NCBI RefSeq assembly: GCF_014200405.1
Contig: NZ_JACHBQ010000001.1
Location: 558,001 to 622,000 of the forward strand
DNA from: Cryobacterium roopkundense
GTDB lineage: Bacteria > Actinomycetota > Actinomycetes > Actinomycetales > Microbacteriaceae
Direction of reading: 5' to 3'
DNA: 64,000 nucleotides
Below the pieces are notes generated by a model. It was given only the letters and a program-made list of their open reading frames with translations. It was not told the origin of the DNA and did no database searches. Positions within the stretch are counted from its first letter, which is position 1; each line of letters opens with the position of its first letter. This document shows positions 17,500 to 26,783 of this stretch, one piece after another. Both the position numbers and the translations under genes were made by a program.

Positions 17500-20400
17500 G
17501 TGTACGTGCTCGATTCCAGCACCGTGATCTACTCGGCCAGCGACCTGAGCGCCGCCGCGCACTGCGAGTGGGCGCTGATGCGGGCGTTGGACCGCAAGTT
17601 GGGGCGAATCGGCGCGACGCCGGTCACCGAAGACGCCATGTTGCAGCGCACGGCGGAACTCGGCGACGCGCACGAACATCACATGCTGGAGCGGTTGAGA
17701 GCCACGCACTCGGTTGTCGAAATCGAGCGTCCCCGGCTGGACAGCATCGATACGGCCGTGGCAGCGACGGAGGCTGCCCTGCGCGGCGGGGCAGACGTGG
17801 TGTACCAGGCTGCATTCTTCGACGGGCGTTTTCTCGGGTACGCCGACTTCATCATCCGGTCGCCCGTCGATTCTCAGCGCATCGGTGCCGGCGAACCCAG
17901 CTATGAAATCTACGACACGAAGCTCGCCCGAACCGCGAAGGTGACGGCGCTGCTGCAGCTCGCGGCCTACAGTGACCAGCTGATGCGGGAGGGCCTCCGG
18001 GTGGGCGATCGGGTGCACGTGCTGCTCGGCGATGGCCGAACCAGCTCGCACCGACTAGACGACATCCTGCCCGTTTACCGCCGTCGCCGTGCGCGGCTCG
18101 AGGCCCTGATCGACGGACGGGTCGCCGATGCGGACCCCACCGAGTGGAACGATGCCCGCTACACGGCCTGCGGACGCTGTGACGAATGCGAGCGACAGGT
18201 GCAGGCCCACCGTGACGTGCTGCTCGTGGCCAACCTGCGGTCGGGGCAACGAGTACGGTTGCGCGCGGGCGGTGTAACGACGATCGACGAACTCGCGGTC
18301 GCCCGCGGGCCGGTCGAGGGAATGACCGATTCCACACTCGCGACGCTGCGCGAGCAGGCACGGTTGCAGGTTGAGCCGCCGAGCGCCGGGCGGCCGATCA
18401 ACTGGACCGTCGTCAACCCGGCGGCCCTCGCGTCCCTTCCGGCGCCCGATGAGGGTGACGTGTTCTTCGACTTCGAGGGCGACCCGCTGTACTCCGAGAG
18501 CGGCTCCGGCGCCGAATCGGGCGGCGCGGACCGAATCGAGTGGGGCCTCGATTACCTCTTCGGGCTGGTCGAGCCCGACGACACCTTCCACGCGTTCTGG
18601 GCGCACACCTACGCCGAGGAGAGGGTGGCCCTCGTGGCCTTCCTCGACTGGGTGCAGGCCCGGCGGGCCAGGCACCCCGCCATGCACATCTACCACTACG
18701 CGCCATACGAGCGCACACACCTGCTCAGCCTGGCTGCCCGGCACGGCGTAGGAGAGCAGATTGTCGACGACCTGCTGCGTAACCGGGTGTTGATCGACCT
18801 GTACCCCGTCGTACGCCAGGGCCTGCGCATCGGCAGTCGCAGCTATTCCCTCAAGAAACTCGAACCGCTCTACATGGGCGACGATGAACGCGAGGGCGTG
18901 GCGAACGCTGCCGACTCGATCACCGAATACGTGCGGTCTCGGGAGCTGCTCGCCGCGGGAGACACGGATGCCGCGGCATCCGTTCTCGACGACATCGCAC
19001 GTTACAACGCCTACGACTGCCGCTCCACCCTGCGCCTGCGAGACTGGCTGCTCGCCCGCGCCGCCGAGAACGAGGTTGCCTTCGCGAGCGCGCTCGACCT
19101 GCAACTCGACGTGCCGATGCGGGAACCGGACCCGGTCTACCTCGAGCTCGCCGCCCTGCTCACCGACGTGCCTCCAGCGGAGCGCACACCCGACCAGACG
19201 GCCCTCGCGCTCGCGTCCGCGGCGATCGACTACCACCGCCGGGAACAGAAGTCCTTCTGGTGGGACCACTTCGCGCGACTGAGCACCCCCGTCGACGACT
19301 GGGCCGACACCCGCGGAGTGCTCGTGATCGACGTGGCGTTCGTCGACACCGGTTGGCACCGGGAAGCACGCCAACGCCTCGATCGTCGGCTGATCCGGGT
19401 CTCGGGACAGCTCGCGCCCGGCAGCTCGATCAAGGTGGGCGACCAGCCTTTCCTCGTTTACGGTCCGCCGTATCCTCCGCTTCACCGCGGCACCGATCCG
19501 GGAGCGCGCACCGCCCACAACAAGGCGACGATCGTGGAGGTGACCGACGACGGCGACTACCTGATCGACGAGATCCTGCAGCGCGACGCCCCGCACCATG
19601 ACGAGCTCCCGCTCGCGCTGACCCCGGGAACGCCGCCGCCCGCCGGCACACAGGTCGAGGCGATCTCGGAGTGGGGGAGGGCCGTGCTCGAGGGGTACCC
19701 GGAGCCGCTGCCCGATGCGGCCTTCGACATACTGCGTAGGGCTAAGCCGCGCAGCTCCTCGCGGCCGGAAGCGTCTGAGTTGGCGCCCGTGGTCGACGGC
19801 GACGTGCAGGCAGCCATCCTGGCGAGCCTGCTAAGCCTCGACCGTTCGTATCTCGCCGTGCAGGGGCCGCCGGGAACCGGCAAGACGTACGTGGGCTCCC
19901 GCGTGGTGACCGACCTCGTGCTCAATCACGGGTGGCGGGTGGGCGTCGTCGCCCAGTCTCACGCGACGGTCGAAAACATGCTGCGGGCCGTGCTCGCCGC
20001 CGGCCTCGACCCGGAGCGGGTCGGAAAGAAAGCGCGAAAGGGAGAGGAGAAGGTTCCCGCGCCGTGGACGGTGCTCGACGGCACCTCCTTCACCCGATTC
20101 ACCGGCCAGGGCGGCGGCTTCGTCGTGGGCGGCACAGCATGGGACTTCAGTAACGCCGGGCGCATCCCGCGAGCTTCCCTCGACCTGCTGGTCATCGACG
20201 AGGCAGGCCAGTACTCGCTCGCGAGCACCATCGCCGCGGCCGTGTCGGCGAAGCGGATGCTGCTGCTCGGCGACCCGCAGCAGCTTCCTCAGGTGAGCCA
20301 GGGCACGCACCCTGAACCGGTGGATACCTCCGCCCTCGGCTGGCTGTGCGACGGGCACAACGTGCTGCCGAGCGAGTTCGGCTATTTCCTCGCTACGAGC

Positions 20401-20979
20401 TGGCGTATGCACCCGGCGGTGTGCTCACCCGTCTCCGTGCTGTCCTATGAGGGCAAGTTGCGTTCGCACCCGTCAGACCGCAGCCTCGAGGGGGTCGCTC
20501 CCGGCCTGCATCCGGTTGCGCTCGTGCACCGCAACAACTCGACCTGCTCCGTCGAAGAAGCGGCCCAGGTCGTCGCGCTCGTGCAGGACGTGGTGGGACG
20601 GGCCTGGACGGCCGCCGGACGAACGGCCGCCCTCGAACCGGACAACGTGATCGTGGTGGCGCCCTACAACGCCCAGGTCGAACTGCTGCGCGGTGCTTTG
20701 GCGAAGGCCGGGCTCGGAGACGTGCCAGTCGGTACCGTCGACAAGTTTCAGGGCAGGGAAGCCGCCGTGGCCATCGTGTCCCTCGCCGCGTCGTCGGCGG
20801 ACGACGTGCCCCGCGGGCTCGAGTTCCTGCTGCTCGCGAACCGGCTCAATGTGGCGATCTCGCGCGCGCAGTGGGCGGCCTACCTCGTGTATTCGCCGGC
20901 ACTCACGGACTCCCTGCCGAGGAATGCTGAGGCACTCGCACAGCTCAGCGCCTTCATCACGCTGGTCACCGCAGAGTGA
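17500..20979 (+). CDS. RecB-like nuclease / RNase H-like exonuclease / SF1 helicase fusion (TM0106 family)
   Basis: About 1159 aa from GTG 17500, chosen because AAGGAG lies 5 nt before it. Three parts are visible. (1) A RecB/Cas4-like nuclease, about residues 1-290, with the DTK and QLAAY motifs and a CGRCDEC cluster plus an upstream cysteine (HCEWAL) suggesting an Fe-S site. (2) A DEDD-type RNase H-like exonuclease of the YprB kind, about 310-530, with FFDFEGDP, HIYHYAPYE and YNAYDCRSTL. (3) A Dna2/Upf1-like helicase, about 760-1155, with Walker A GPPGTGKT, DEAG, LGDPQQLPQ, TVDKFQGRE and LNVAISRA. It is probably a DNA repair or end-processing enzyme. It converges with the channel gene, overlapping 14 bp. 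Confidence 0.9.
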   Translation: MYVLDSSTVIYSASDLSAAAHCEWALMRALDRKLGRIGATPVTEDAMLQRTAELGDAHEHHMLERLRATHSVVEIERPRLDSIDTAVAATEAALRGGADVVYQAAFFDGRFLGYADFIIRSPVDSQRIGAGEPSYEIYDTKLARTAKVTALLQLAAYSDQLMREGLRVGDRVHVLLGDGRTSSHRLDDILPVYRRRRARLEALIDGRVADADPTEWNDARYTACGRCDECERQVQAHRDVLLVANLRSGQRVRLRAGGVTTIDELAVARGPVEGMTDSTLATLREQARLQVEPPSAGRPINWTVVNPAALASLPAPDEGDVFFDFEGDPLYSESGSGAESGGADRIEWGLDYLFGLVEPDDTFHAFWAHTYAEERVALVAFLDWVQARRARHPAMHIYHYAPYERTHLLSLAARHGVGEQIVDDLLRNRVLIDLYPVVRQGLRIGSRSYSLKKLEPLYMGDDEREGVANAADSITEYVRSRELLAAGDTDAAASVLDDIARYNAYDCRSTLRLRDWLLARAAENEVAFASALDLQLDVPMREPDPVYLELAALLTDVPPAERTPDQTALALASAAIDYHRREQKSFWWDHFARLSTPVDDWADTRGVLVIDVAFVDTGWHREARQRLDRRLIRVSGQLAPGSSIKVGDQPFLVYGPPYPPLHRGTDPGARTAHNKATIVEVTDDGDYLIDEILQRDAPHHDELPLALTPGTPPPAGTQVEAISEWGRAVLEGYPEPLPDAAFDILRRAKPRSSSRPEASELAPVVDGDVQAAILASLLSLDRSYLAVQGPPGTGKTYVGSRVVTDLVLNHGWRVGVVAQSHATVENMLRAVLAAGLDPERVGKKARKGEEKVPAPWTVLDGTSFTRFTGQGGGFVVGGTAWDFSNAGRIPRASLDLLVIDEAGQYSLASTIAAAVSAKRMLLLGDPQQLPQVSQGTHPEPVDTSALGWLCDGHNVLPSEFGYFLATSWRMHPAVCSPVSVLSYEGKLRSHPSDRSLEGVAPGLHPVALVHRNNSTCSVEEAAQVVALVQDVVGRAWTAAGRTAALEPDNVIVVAPYNAQVELLRGALAKAGLGDVPVGTVDKFQGREAAVAIVSLAASSADDVPRGLEFLLLANRLNVAISRAQWAAYLVYSPALTDSLPRNAEALAQLSAFITLVTAE

Positions 20980-21592
20980 TCGCCGAGACCCTCTCCACAA
21001 TCCAGGATGACAGCGTGGCCGTGATGACTCCGACGAGGGCGACTCCACCGGCCATGAGCGCCACGGCGACGAGCCGACCGGCGCCCGTCACGGGATAGTA
21101 GTCGCCGTAGCCCACGGTGCCGAGGGTCACAACAGACCACCACACGGCGTCGCCGAAGGTTCGGATATTGGCCCCGGGAGCGAACCTCTCGCTCTGCAGC
21201 ACGGCGAGCGAGGCGAGGTAGAGCAGGAGCGAGATCGAACCGGCCAGGTAGATGCTCACCCGAGACCGCAGCGCGTCCCCTGTGTTGCGTCGAAAGACGG
21301 GAAACAGGGTGATCAGCCGGAGGGCGCGCAGCGGGCGCACCGCCGGTAGCACCACCGCGAGCAGGTCAAAAATATGGGTGCGAAACCAGTGCCCCCGATC
21401 GCGTGCGAGAGCGAAACGCACCACGTAGTCCACGAGGAACAAGAGCCACGCCGCGACGATGATCGTCCAGGCGACGGCCGATAGGTCACCCTGATAGTCG
21501 AGGAGCACGCGCACGCTGTAGGTGATCAGGAACAGCACTCCGGCGGCCGTGAGCGGCCACTGCATGATTCTCTGCCAACGCTCGTCATTCAT
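20966..21592 (-). CDS. voltage-gated-type potassium channel
   Basis: About 208 aa from ATG 21592 (AAGG about 7 nt upstream). The layout is a six-segment channel subunit: a positively charged fourth segment (RPLRALRLITLFPVFRR) and a pore loop ending TLGTVGYGDYYPVT, the selectivity filter TVGYGD. No C-terminal RCK/TrkA domain follows. It should form a tetrameric potassium-selective pore in the cytoplasmic membrane. It stands alone on this strand, downstream of the PTS operon. Confidence 0.88.
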   Translation of the reverse strand: MNDERWQRIMQWPLTAAGVLFLITYSVRVLLDYQGDLSAVAWTIIVAAWLLFLVDYVVRFALARDRGHWFRTHIFDLLAVVLPAVRPLRALRLITLFPVFRRNTGDALRSRVSIYLAGSISLLLYLASLAVLQSERFAPGANIRTFGDAVWWSVVTLGTVGYGDYYPVTGAGRLVAVALMAGGVALVGVITATLSSWIVERVSAITLR

Positions 21593-21613
21593 GAGCACAC
21601 CTTAGGTCCGCGC

Positions 21614-21687
21614 AAAACCGGAAAAGATCGCGACAAGCCTGGCCGGGTAGCCATCGGAGGCGACGTGTCGCCATCCTCTCCGGTTTT
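21614..21687 (-). terminator. structured terminator region after ptsH
   Basis: A 9-bp inverted repeat (AAAACCGGA at 21614-21622, complement at 21679-21687) encloses a smaller hairpin GGCGAC-GT-GTCGCC at 21659-21672. It begins 12 nt after the ptsH stop on the minus strand and precedes the channel gene, a logical end for the fructose PTS operon. Confidence 0.5.
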
Positions 21688-21698
21688 AGTGCGGGCGG

Positions 21699-21977
21699 CT
21701 ACTCCGCGTCGAGGTCGGTTTCCAGAATCTTGACGAGCGAATCGAGGGCCTCATCGGCGCCCTCACCCTCGGCACGCAGCACGACGGTGTCGCCGTTGCT
21801 CGCACCGAGGCTCATGATCGAGAGGATGCTCGCGGCATCCATGGCGTCGTCGGCAGGTTCGCCCTGCATCGAGATGGTTACTTCGATGGGCAGTGCGCTC
21901 ACGGCGGCGACGAAGATCCCGGCGGGACGGGCGTGCAGGCCCACGCGGCTGGCGATGACGGCGGTGCGTTCAGACAT
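21699..21977 (-). CDS. ptsH: phosphocarrier protein HPr
   Basis: The 92-aa protein has the phosphorylated histidine at residue 15 in SRVGLHARPAG and the SILSIMSLGASNGD region that in Firmicutes carries the regulatory serine. It transfers phosphate from enzyme I to the EIIA domain of FruA. The ribosome-binding site is strong (AGGAGG just before the ATG). It is the last gene of the fructose PTS operon, 46 nt after ptsI, and a terminator-like structure follows. As general PTS components, ptsI and ptsH here are placed under fructose control. Confidence 0.95.
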   Translation of the reverse strand: MSERTAVIASRVGLHARPAGIFVAAVSALPIEVTISMQGEPADDAMDAASILSIMSLGASNGDTVVLRAEGEGADEALDSLVKILETDLDAE

Positions 21978-22023
21978 TTTTTCCTCCTGGAAAGGTCGTA
22001 CGGGTTACAGCGGGCAGACCGGA

Positions 22024-23724
22024 CTAAAGACCGAGCTCCTCGAGAATGGGCAGGTGTGCGCGCACGGAGGCGCGCGCTTCGTTCGCGTTGGGTGCGGCGA
22101 GGGCGACGGCGGCGAGTTTTTGGGCCTCGGCCAGGGTGACGCTCGCGAGCACGGTGCCCACGGCGGAGAGGGCGCGAGCGGTCATCGACAGTGTCGCGAC
22201 GCCGAGGCCCACGAGTACCACCGCGAGGGCAGGGTCTGCCGCCGCTTCGCCGCAGACGCCGACCGGCTTGCCGTGTCCCTCGGCGAGGGCGCCGGCGACC
22301 GTGAGCCGCACGAGCTGCAGAACGGCGGGCTGCCACGGGGTGTTGAGGGCGGCGAGCGGGCCCAGCTGCCGGTCCGCGGCCATCGCGTACTGGGTGAGGT
22401 CGTTCGTGCCGAGACTTACGAAATCGACGCGTTTCAGGATCGCCTCGCTCGTGAGCGCGGCCGAGGGAACCTCGACCATCACGCCGGGGGTCTTCAGTCC
22501 GGCTGCGGCACAGAGGGCGGCGAAATCCCCTGCCTCGTCGGCTGTCGAAATCATCGGGGCCATCACCCAGACGTCGGCGTCCGATCCTTCGGCCGCTTGC
22601 GCCACGGCCTGCAGCTGACGTTCGAGCACGCCGGGAGACGTGAAGTCGGTGCGGTACCCGCGCACGCCGAGCGCGGGGTTGGGCTCCGAGGCATCCGTGA
22701 GGAAGGGGAGCGGCTTGTCGGCGCCGGCGTCGAGGGTGCGCAGCACCACCTTCATGCCAGGGAAGGCATCGAACACGCCCCGGTAGGCCGCGACCTGCTC
22801 GTCGATGGTCGGCTCGGTGTCGCGGTCGAGAAAACAGAACTCGGTGCGCAGCAGCCCAACGCCCTGGGCTCCGGCGGCGGCGGCCTTCACTGCATCCGCT
22901 GCGCCGCCGACGTTGGAGAGCAGGGGAACGAGATGACCGTCGCTCGTGCGGCCGTTTCCGTCGAAGACCGTGAGCGCCGCCGCAGTGGCGGCCCAGGCCT
23001 TCGCGGCTGCGACCTCGTCAGCGCCGGGACCGACGGCGATGGTTCCGGCGGCCCCGTCGACGTAGACCAGGGTGCCGTCGGTCACGGCCGTCACTCCGAC
23101 GGCAGCGACGACGGCCGGAAGGCCGAGCGCACGGGCGATAATCGCCGTGTGTGACTGTGGCCCGCCGCTCGAGGTGACGAGGGCGATCACGTTGGCCGGA
23201 TCGAGTGTGGCCGTGTCCGCCGGAGCCAGGTCTTCTGCGACCAGAATAAACGGGGTGTCACTGAGCGGAATGCCGGGGGCCGGCACTCCGCGCAACTCGG
23301 CCACGATGCGGGAACGCACGTCGAGAACATCCGTTGCCCGCTCGGCCATGTAGCCGCCGAGGTTGTGGAGCATCTCGGCAACGGATGCCGCGGCGTCCCA
23401 GATAGCGCGTTCCGGCGAGGAGCCGGCGGTGATGAGCTTGACTGCGGCCTTGATGAGCATCGGATCCGAGGCCATCAGGGCGGTGGCCTCCAGCACCTCC
23501 CGGCCGGCACCCTGGGCGCCGACCGAGCGGGCGGTGAGAGAGGCCTGAACGGCCTTGGACGCCGTTCGCAGGGCGGCCGACGCGTCCTCGGCAGTCACGT
23601 CCGCGGCCAGGCGTTCGCCCACGGGGGGCTCTGACACCGGGTGCGGCATCTGCCGCACGGATCCGATGATCCGTCCGGGGCTGACCCCAACTCCGGTGTA
23701 CTCGATGCCTGTAAACGTCTGCAC
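22024..23724 (-). CDS. ptsI: PEP-protein phosphotransferase (PTS enzyme I)
   Basis: The 566-aa enzyme has the phosphohistidine domain motif GGPQSHTAIIARALGLPAV with His192 as the phosphorylation site, and a C-terminal PEP-binding barrel with LLRTEFCFLDR, GVRGYRTD, VMVEVPSAAL and SLGTNDLTQY motifs. It takes phosphate from phosphoenolpyruvate and passes it to HPr in the cytoplasm. Start is GTG at 23724 preceded by GAGGGAG. It lies 51 nt after fruA and 46 nt before ptsH in the operon. Confidence 0.95.
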   Translation of the reverse strand: MQTFTGIEYTGVGVSPGRIIGSVRQMPHPVSEPPVGERLAADVTAEDASAALRTASKAVQASLTARSVGAQGAGREVLEATALMASDPMLIKAAVKLITAGSSPERAIWDAAASVAEMLHNLGGYMAERATDVLDVRSRIVAELRGVPAPGIPLSDTPFILVAEDLAPADTATLDPANVIALVTSSGGPQSHTAIIARALGLPAVVAAVGVTAVTDGTLVYVDGAAGTIAVGPGADEVAAAKAWAATAAALTVFDGNGRTSDGHLVPLLSNVGGAADAVKAAAAGAQGVGLLRTEFCFLDRDTEPTIDEQVAAYRGVFDAFPGMKVVLRTLDAGADKPLPFLTDASEPNPALGVRGYRTDFTSPGVLERQLQAVAQAAEGSDADVWVMAPMISTADEAGDFAALCAAAGLKTPGVMVEVPSAALTSEAILKRVDFVSLGTNDLTQYAMAADRQLGPLAALNTPWQPAVLQLVRLTVAGALAEGHGKPVGVCGEAAADPALAVVLVGLGVATLSMTARALSAVGTVLASVTLAEAQKLAAVALAAPNANEARASVRAHLPILEELGL

Positions 23725-23775
23725 GGGACTCCCTCTTTTCTTGTGACGGCCGATCGATGCTGAGTGCTGTCTAAA

Positions 23776-25800
23776 CTACGCGGTCTGCAGAACGGCCTCG
23801 TTGGCGTCGACCTTGGGCTTGCGAACAACGTAGCGCTTCAGACCGACCACCGTGAAGGCGGCGACCACGGTACCGATAACGATGGCCAGCGCGAAGAGCA
23901 GGAAGTTGTCGATCGCGAAGAAGACGAACATGCCGCCGTGCGGCGCTTTGCTCGTGACTCCCCAGGCCATGGAGAGTGCGCCGGTGATTCCCGCGCCGAG
24001 CATGCAGGCAGGGATCACGCGGAACACGTCTGCTGCGGCGAACGGGATGGCACCCTCGGAGATGAAGGAGGCGCCCAGCAACCAAGCCGCTTTGCCGTTC
24101 TCCCGCTCGGCGAAGCTGAACTGCTTGCGGTCGATCACGGTGGCCAGCGCCATGGCGAGCGGCGGAACCATACCGGCGGCCATCACCGCGGCCATGATCT
24201 GCCACGGCGCCTGGTTGGCGAGGCTCGCCGCACCCAGGCCGGCGACGGCGAAGGCGTAGGCGACCTTGTTGACGGGTCCGCCGAGGTCGAAGGCCATCAT
24301 GAGGCCGAGGATCAGGCCGAGGATGACCGCGGACGCGCCGGTCATGCCGTTGAGCCAGGAGTTGAGGGTCTCGGTCAGCGACGCGATGGGAGCTCCGAGC
24401 ACGATGAACATCAGGCCGGACGCGACGATAGAGGCCACGAGCGGGATGATGACAACAGGCATCAGGCTGCGCAGCCAGCGCGGCACGTTGAGCTTGCCGA
24501 AGCTTGCGGACACGACACCGGCGAGGAGGCCTCCGACGATACCGCCGAGGAAGCCCGCTCCCATGAAGCCCGCCACGGCGCCGGCGACGAAGCCGGGCGC
24601 GATGCCGGGTCGGTCGGCGATGGCGTAGGAGATGTAGCCGGCGAGTGCCGGAACGAGGAAGCCCATTGAGATGGCGCCGATCTTGAAGAAGACCGCGCCG
24701 AGGTAGACGCCGAACCCGCCGAGGAGGTTCGCCCCGCCGTCAGGCAGGTTGAGGAGGCTGTTGTTCAGTACGACGTCATCGGCGATGTCCGTGATCTGGT
24801 AGCCGCCGAGCAGGAACCCGAGGGCGATCAGCAGGCCTCCGCCGGCCACGAAAGGAATCATGTAGCTGACGCCGGTGAGGAGCGCGCGCTTGAGCTTCTG
24901 CCCGAAGTGCTCGGACGCCTCCGTGGACTCGCCAGTGTCGAGCATGCCCCCGACAAGTCGGGCATTGGGGTTTTTGGCGGCCGCGAGGGCCTCCTGGATG
25001 AGCTTGGCGGGTTCGTCGATCCCGCGCTTGACCGGTGCGTTGATCACGGGCTTTCCCGCGAATCGCTCGCGGCCGCGCACGTCCACGTCCACAGCGAAGA
25101 TGACGGCGCCGGCAGCGGCGATCACCGCAGGGTCGAGCGGCGTGAGGCCGGCCGATCCCTGGGTCTCCACCTGCAGGTCGATTCCGGCTTCCTTGGCCGC
25201 TGCCACAAGGGCGTCCGCCGCCATGTAGGTGTGCGCGATTCCGGTGGGGCAGGCTGTGACAGCCACAAGGGTTGTGGTGCCGACGGCGGATGCCGCGGTT
25301 CCGGCGTTCGCATCGGGCGCGGCGTGCGCCGCGCCCACCGAAACCGGCACGGGGGCCACGACGGCGGTGACGAGGGCGACGATTTCCGCCGAGGACGATG
25401 CCGCGCGCAGGGCCGCGGTGAAGTCCTTCTTCATGAGAGACCGGGCCAGCTTCGCCAGGATCTTCAGGTGCTCCTGGTCGGCGCCCTCAGGGGCGGCGAT
25501 GAAGAACACCAGGTCGGCGGGGCCGTCCGCGGAACCGAAGTCCACCGGCGTCGACAGCCGCGCGAGCGCGAGGGTCGGCTCGAGGACTGCCGTCGACCGG
25601 CAGTGCGGGATGGCGAGGCCGCCCGGGATGCCCGTGCTGGTCTTGGCTTCGCGGGCGAGAGCGTCGGCGTACAGGCCGTCGATCTCGGTTGCGCGGCCGG
25701 CTCCGACGATGAGGCCGGCCAGGTGCCGAATGACGGTCGCCGGCTCGGTGCCGAGGTTGGTGTCCAGAGCAACGAGCTCCGGGGTAATCAGTGCACTCAC
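23776..25800 (-). CDS. fruA: PTS fructose-specific EIIABC permease
   Basis: The 674-aa protein is a single-chain fructose permease. The EIIA domain (residues 1-150) has phosphohistidine His66 in GLAIPHCRS. The EIIB domain (about 177-275) has phosphocysteine Cys184 in VTACPTGIAHTYMAADAL. The EIIC membrane domain (about 310-650) has about nine hydrophobic segments. It imports fructose as fructose 1-phosphate, the substrate of the FruK enzyme encoded immediately upstream with a 4-bp overlap. Confidence 0.95.
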   Translation of the reverse strand: MSALITPELVALDTNLGTEPATVIRHLAGLIVGAGRATEIDGLYADALAREAKTSTGIPGGLAIPHCRSTAVLEPTLALARLSTPVDFGSADGPADLVFFIAAPEGADQEHLKILAKLARSLMKKDFTAALRAASSSAEIVALVTAVVAPVPVSVGAAHAAPDANAGTAASAVGTTTLVAVTACPTGIAHTYMAADALVAAAKEAGIDLQVETQGSAGLTPLDPAVIAAAGAVIFAVDVDVRGRERFAGKPVINAPVKRGIDEPAKLIQEALAAAKNPNARLVGGMLDTGESTEASEHFGQKLKRALLTGVSYMIPFVAGGGLLIALGFLLGGYQITDIADDVVLNNSLLNLPDGGANLLGGFGVYLGAVFFKIGAISMGFLVPALAGYISYAIADRPGIAPGFVAGAVAGFMGAGFLGGIVGGLLAGVVSASFGKLNVPRWLRSLMPVVIIPLVASIVASGLMFIVLGAPIASLTETLNSWLNGMTGASAVILGLILGLMMAFDLGGPVNKVAYAFAVAGLGAASLANQAPWQIMAAVMAAGMVPPLAMALATVIDRKQFSFAERENGKAAWLLGASFISEGAIPFAAADVFRVIPACMLGAGITGALSMAWGVTSKAPHGGMFVFFAIDNFLLFALAIVIGTVVAAFTVVGLKRYVVRKPKVDANEAVLQTA

Positions 25801-26783
25801 TGGTCATCCTCCTTTGGATGTGTGGATATTTTCGGTTTGTCCAGCGCCGTCACGGTAACGACGCTGGGGTCTGTCTGGCTGAGGGCGGGCACTGTGGAAC
25901 CCGGAAGTGAAGCTGCGGCGGCGCCGTGGGCCGCCGCCTGGCGCAGGCAGTCGACGGGGCTTGCGCCGGCGTTGGTGCTGAGCAGATACCCGGCCAGGGC
26001 GGAGTCCCCGGCGCCGACGGTACTCACGGCGATCATCGGGGGAGTCTGGGCGAGCCAGGCTCCTTCGGCTGTTACGAGCACTGCCCCCCGGGAGCCGAGC
26101 GTCGCGAGCACGGCGACGACGCCGCCGGCCACCAGGGTGCGCGCGGCCTCCACGGTGAGTTCAGGATCTGACTCCAAGGTTTCGGCGTCGGCAAAGCCGG
26201 TGAGTTCGGCGAGCTCTTCAGCGTTGGGCTTGAGGAGGTCGGGCGCAGCGAGGGCCGCCGCGGCGAGGGGAGCGCCAGAGGAATCGACGGCCACCCGGGG
26301 CGCGGCTGAACCGTAACGGGCGCGCAGAGCGCTGATGATGTCGGAGTAGAAGTCCACGGGGACTCCTGGTGGAAGAGAGCCGGCCAGCACGAGCCAGCTG
26401 GCCCCCTGGGCCTTCTCAAGCACGAGTTCGATGAGATCGGCCTGTTGGCGGGGGGACAGTGCCGGTCCAGGCTCGTTCACCTTGGTGGTGGTGCCGTCCG
26501 GTTCGGTGATGGCGACGTTGCTGCGCAGTGCCTGTCCGATCGGAAGGCCCAGGTGCGGCACCTTCTGGCTGCGAAGCGCGACGAGAACCGGGTCGTCGCT
26601 GTCGCCGGGGAGGATGGCGAGGCACTTCACATCGGAGGCCTCGAGGGCGCGGCAGATGTTGACACCCTTGCCGCCGGGTTCGTGGTGGGCGCCGACGGCA
26701 CGCTGCACCTCGCCCCTGGTGAGCGGCTCGGCGAGCTCGATCGTGCGGTCCAGGCTCGGGTTCGGAGTCAGGGTGACAATCAT
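25797..26783 (-). CDS. fruK: 1-phosphofructokinase
   Basis: The 328-aa PfkB-family kinase begins MIVTLTPNPSLDRTIEL, typical of FruK, with the substrate motif EPGGKGVNICRAL near residue 35 and the catalytic base Asp260 in VSTVGAGDSALAGYL. It converts fructose 1-phosphate to fructose 1,6-bisphosphate. It overlaps both fruR and fruA by 4 bp, so translation is coupled along the operon. Confidence 0.95.
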   Translation of the reverse strand: MIVTLTPNPSLDRTIELAEPLTRGEVQRAVGAHHEPGGKGVNICRALEASDVKCLAILPGDSDDPVLVALRSQKVPHLGLPIGQALRSNVAITEPDGTTTKVNEPGPALSPRQQADLIELVLEKAQGASWLVLAGSLPPGVPVDFYSDIISALRARYGSAAPRVAVDSSGAPLAAAALAAPDLLKPNAEELAELTGFADAETLESDPELTVEAARTLVAGGVVAVLATLGSRGAVLVTAEGAWLAQTPPMIAVSTVGAGDSALAGYLLSTNAGASPVDCLRQAAAHGAAAASLPGSTVPALSQTDPSVVTVTALDKPKISTHPKEDDQ

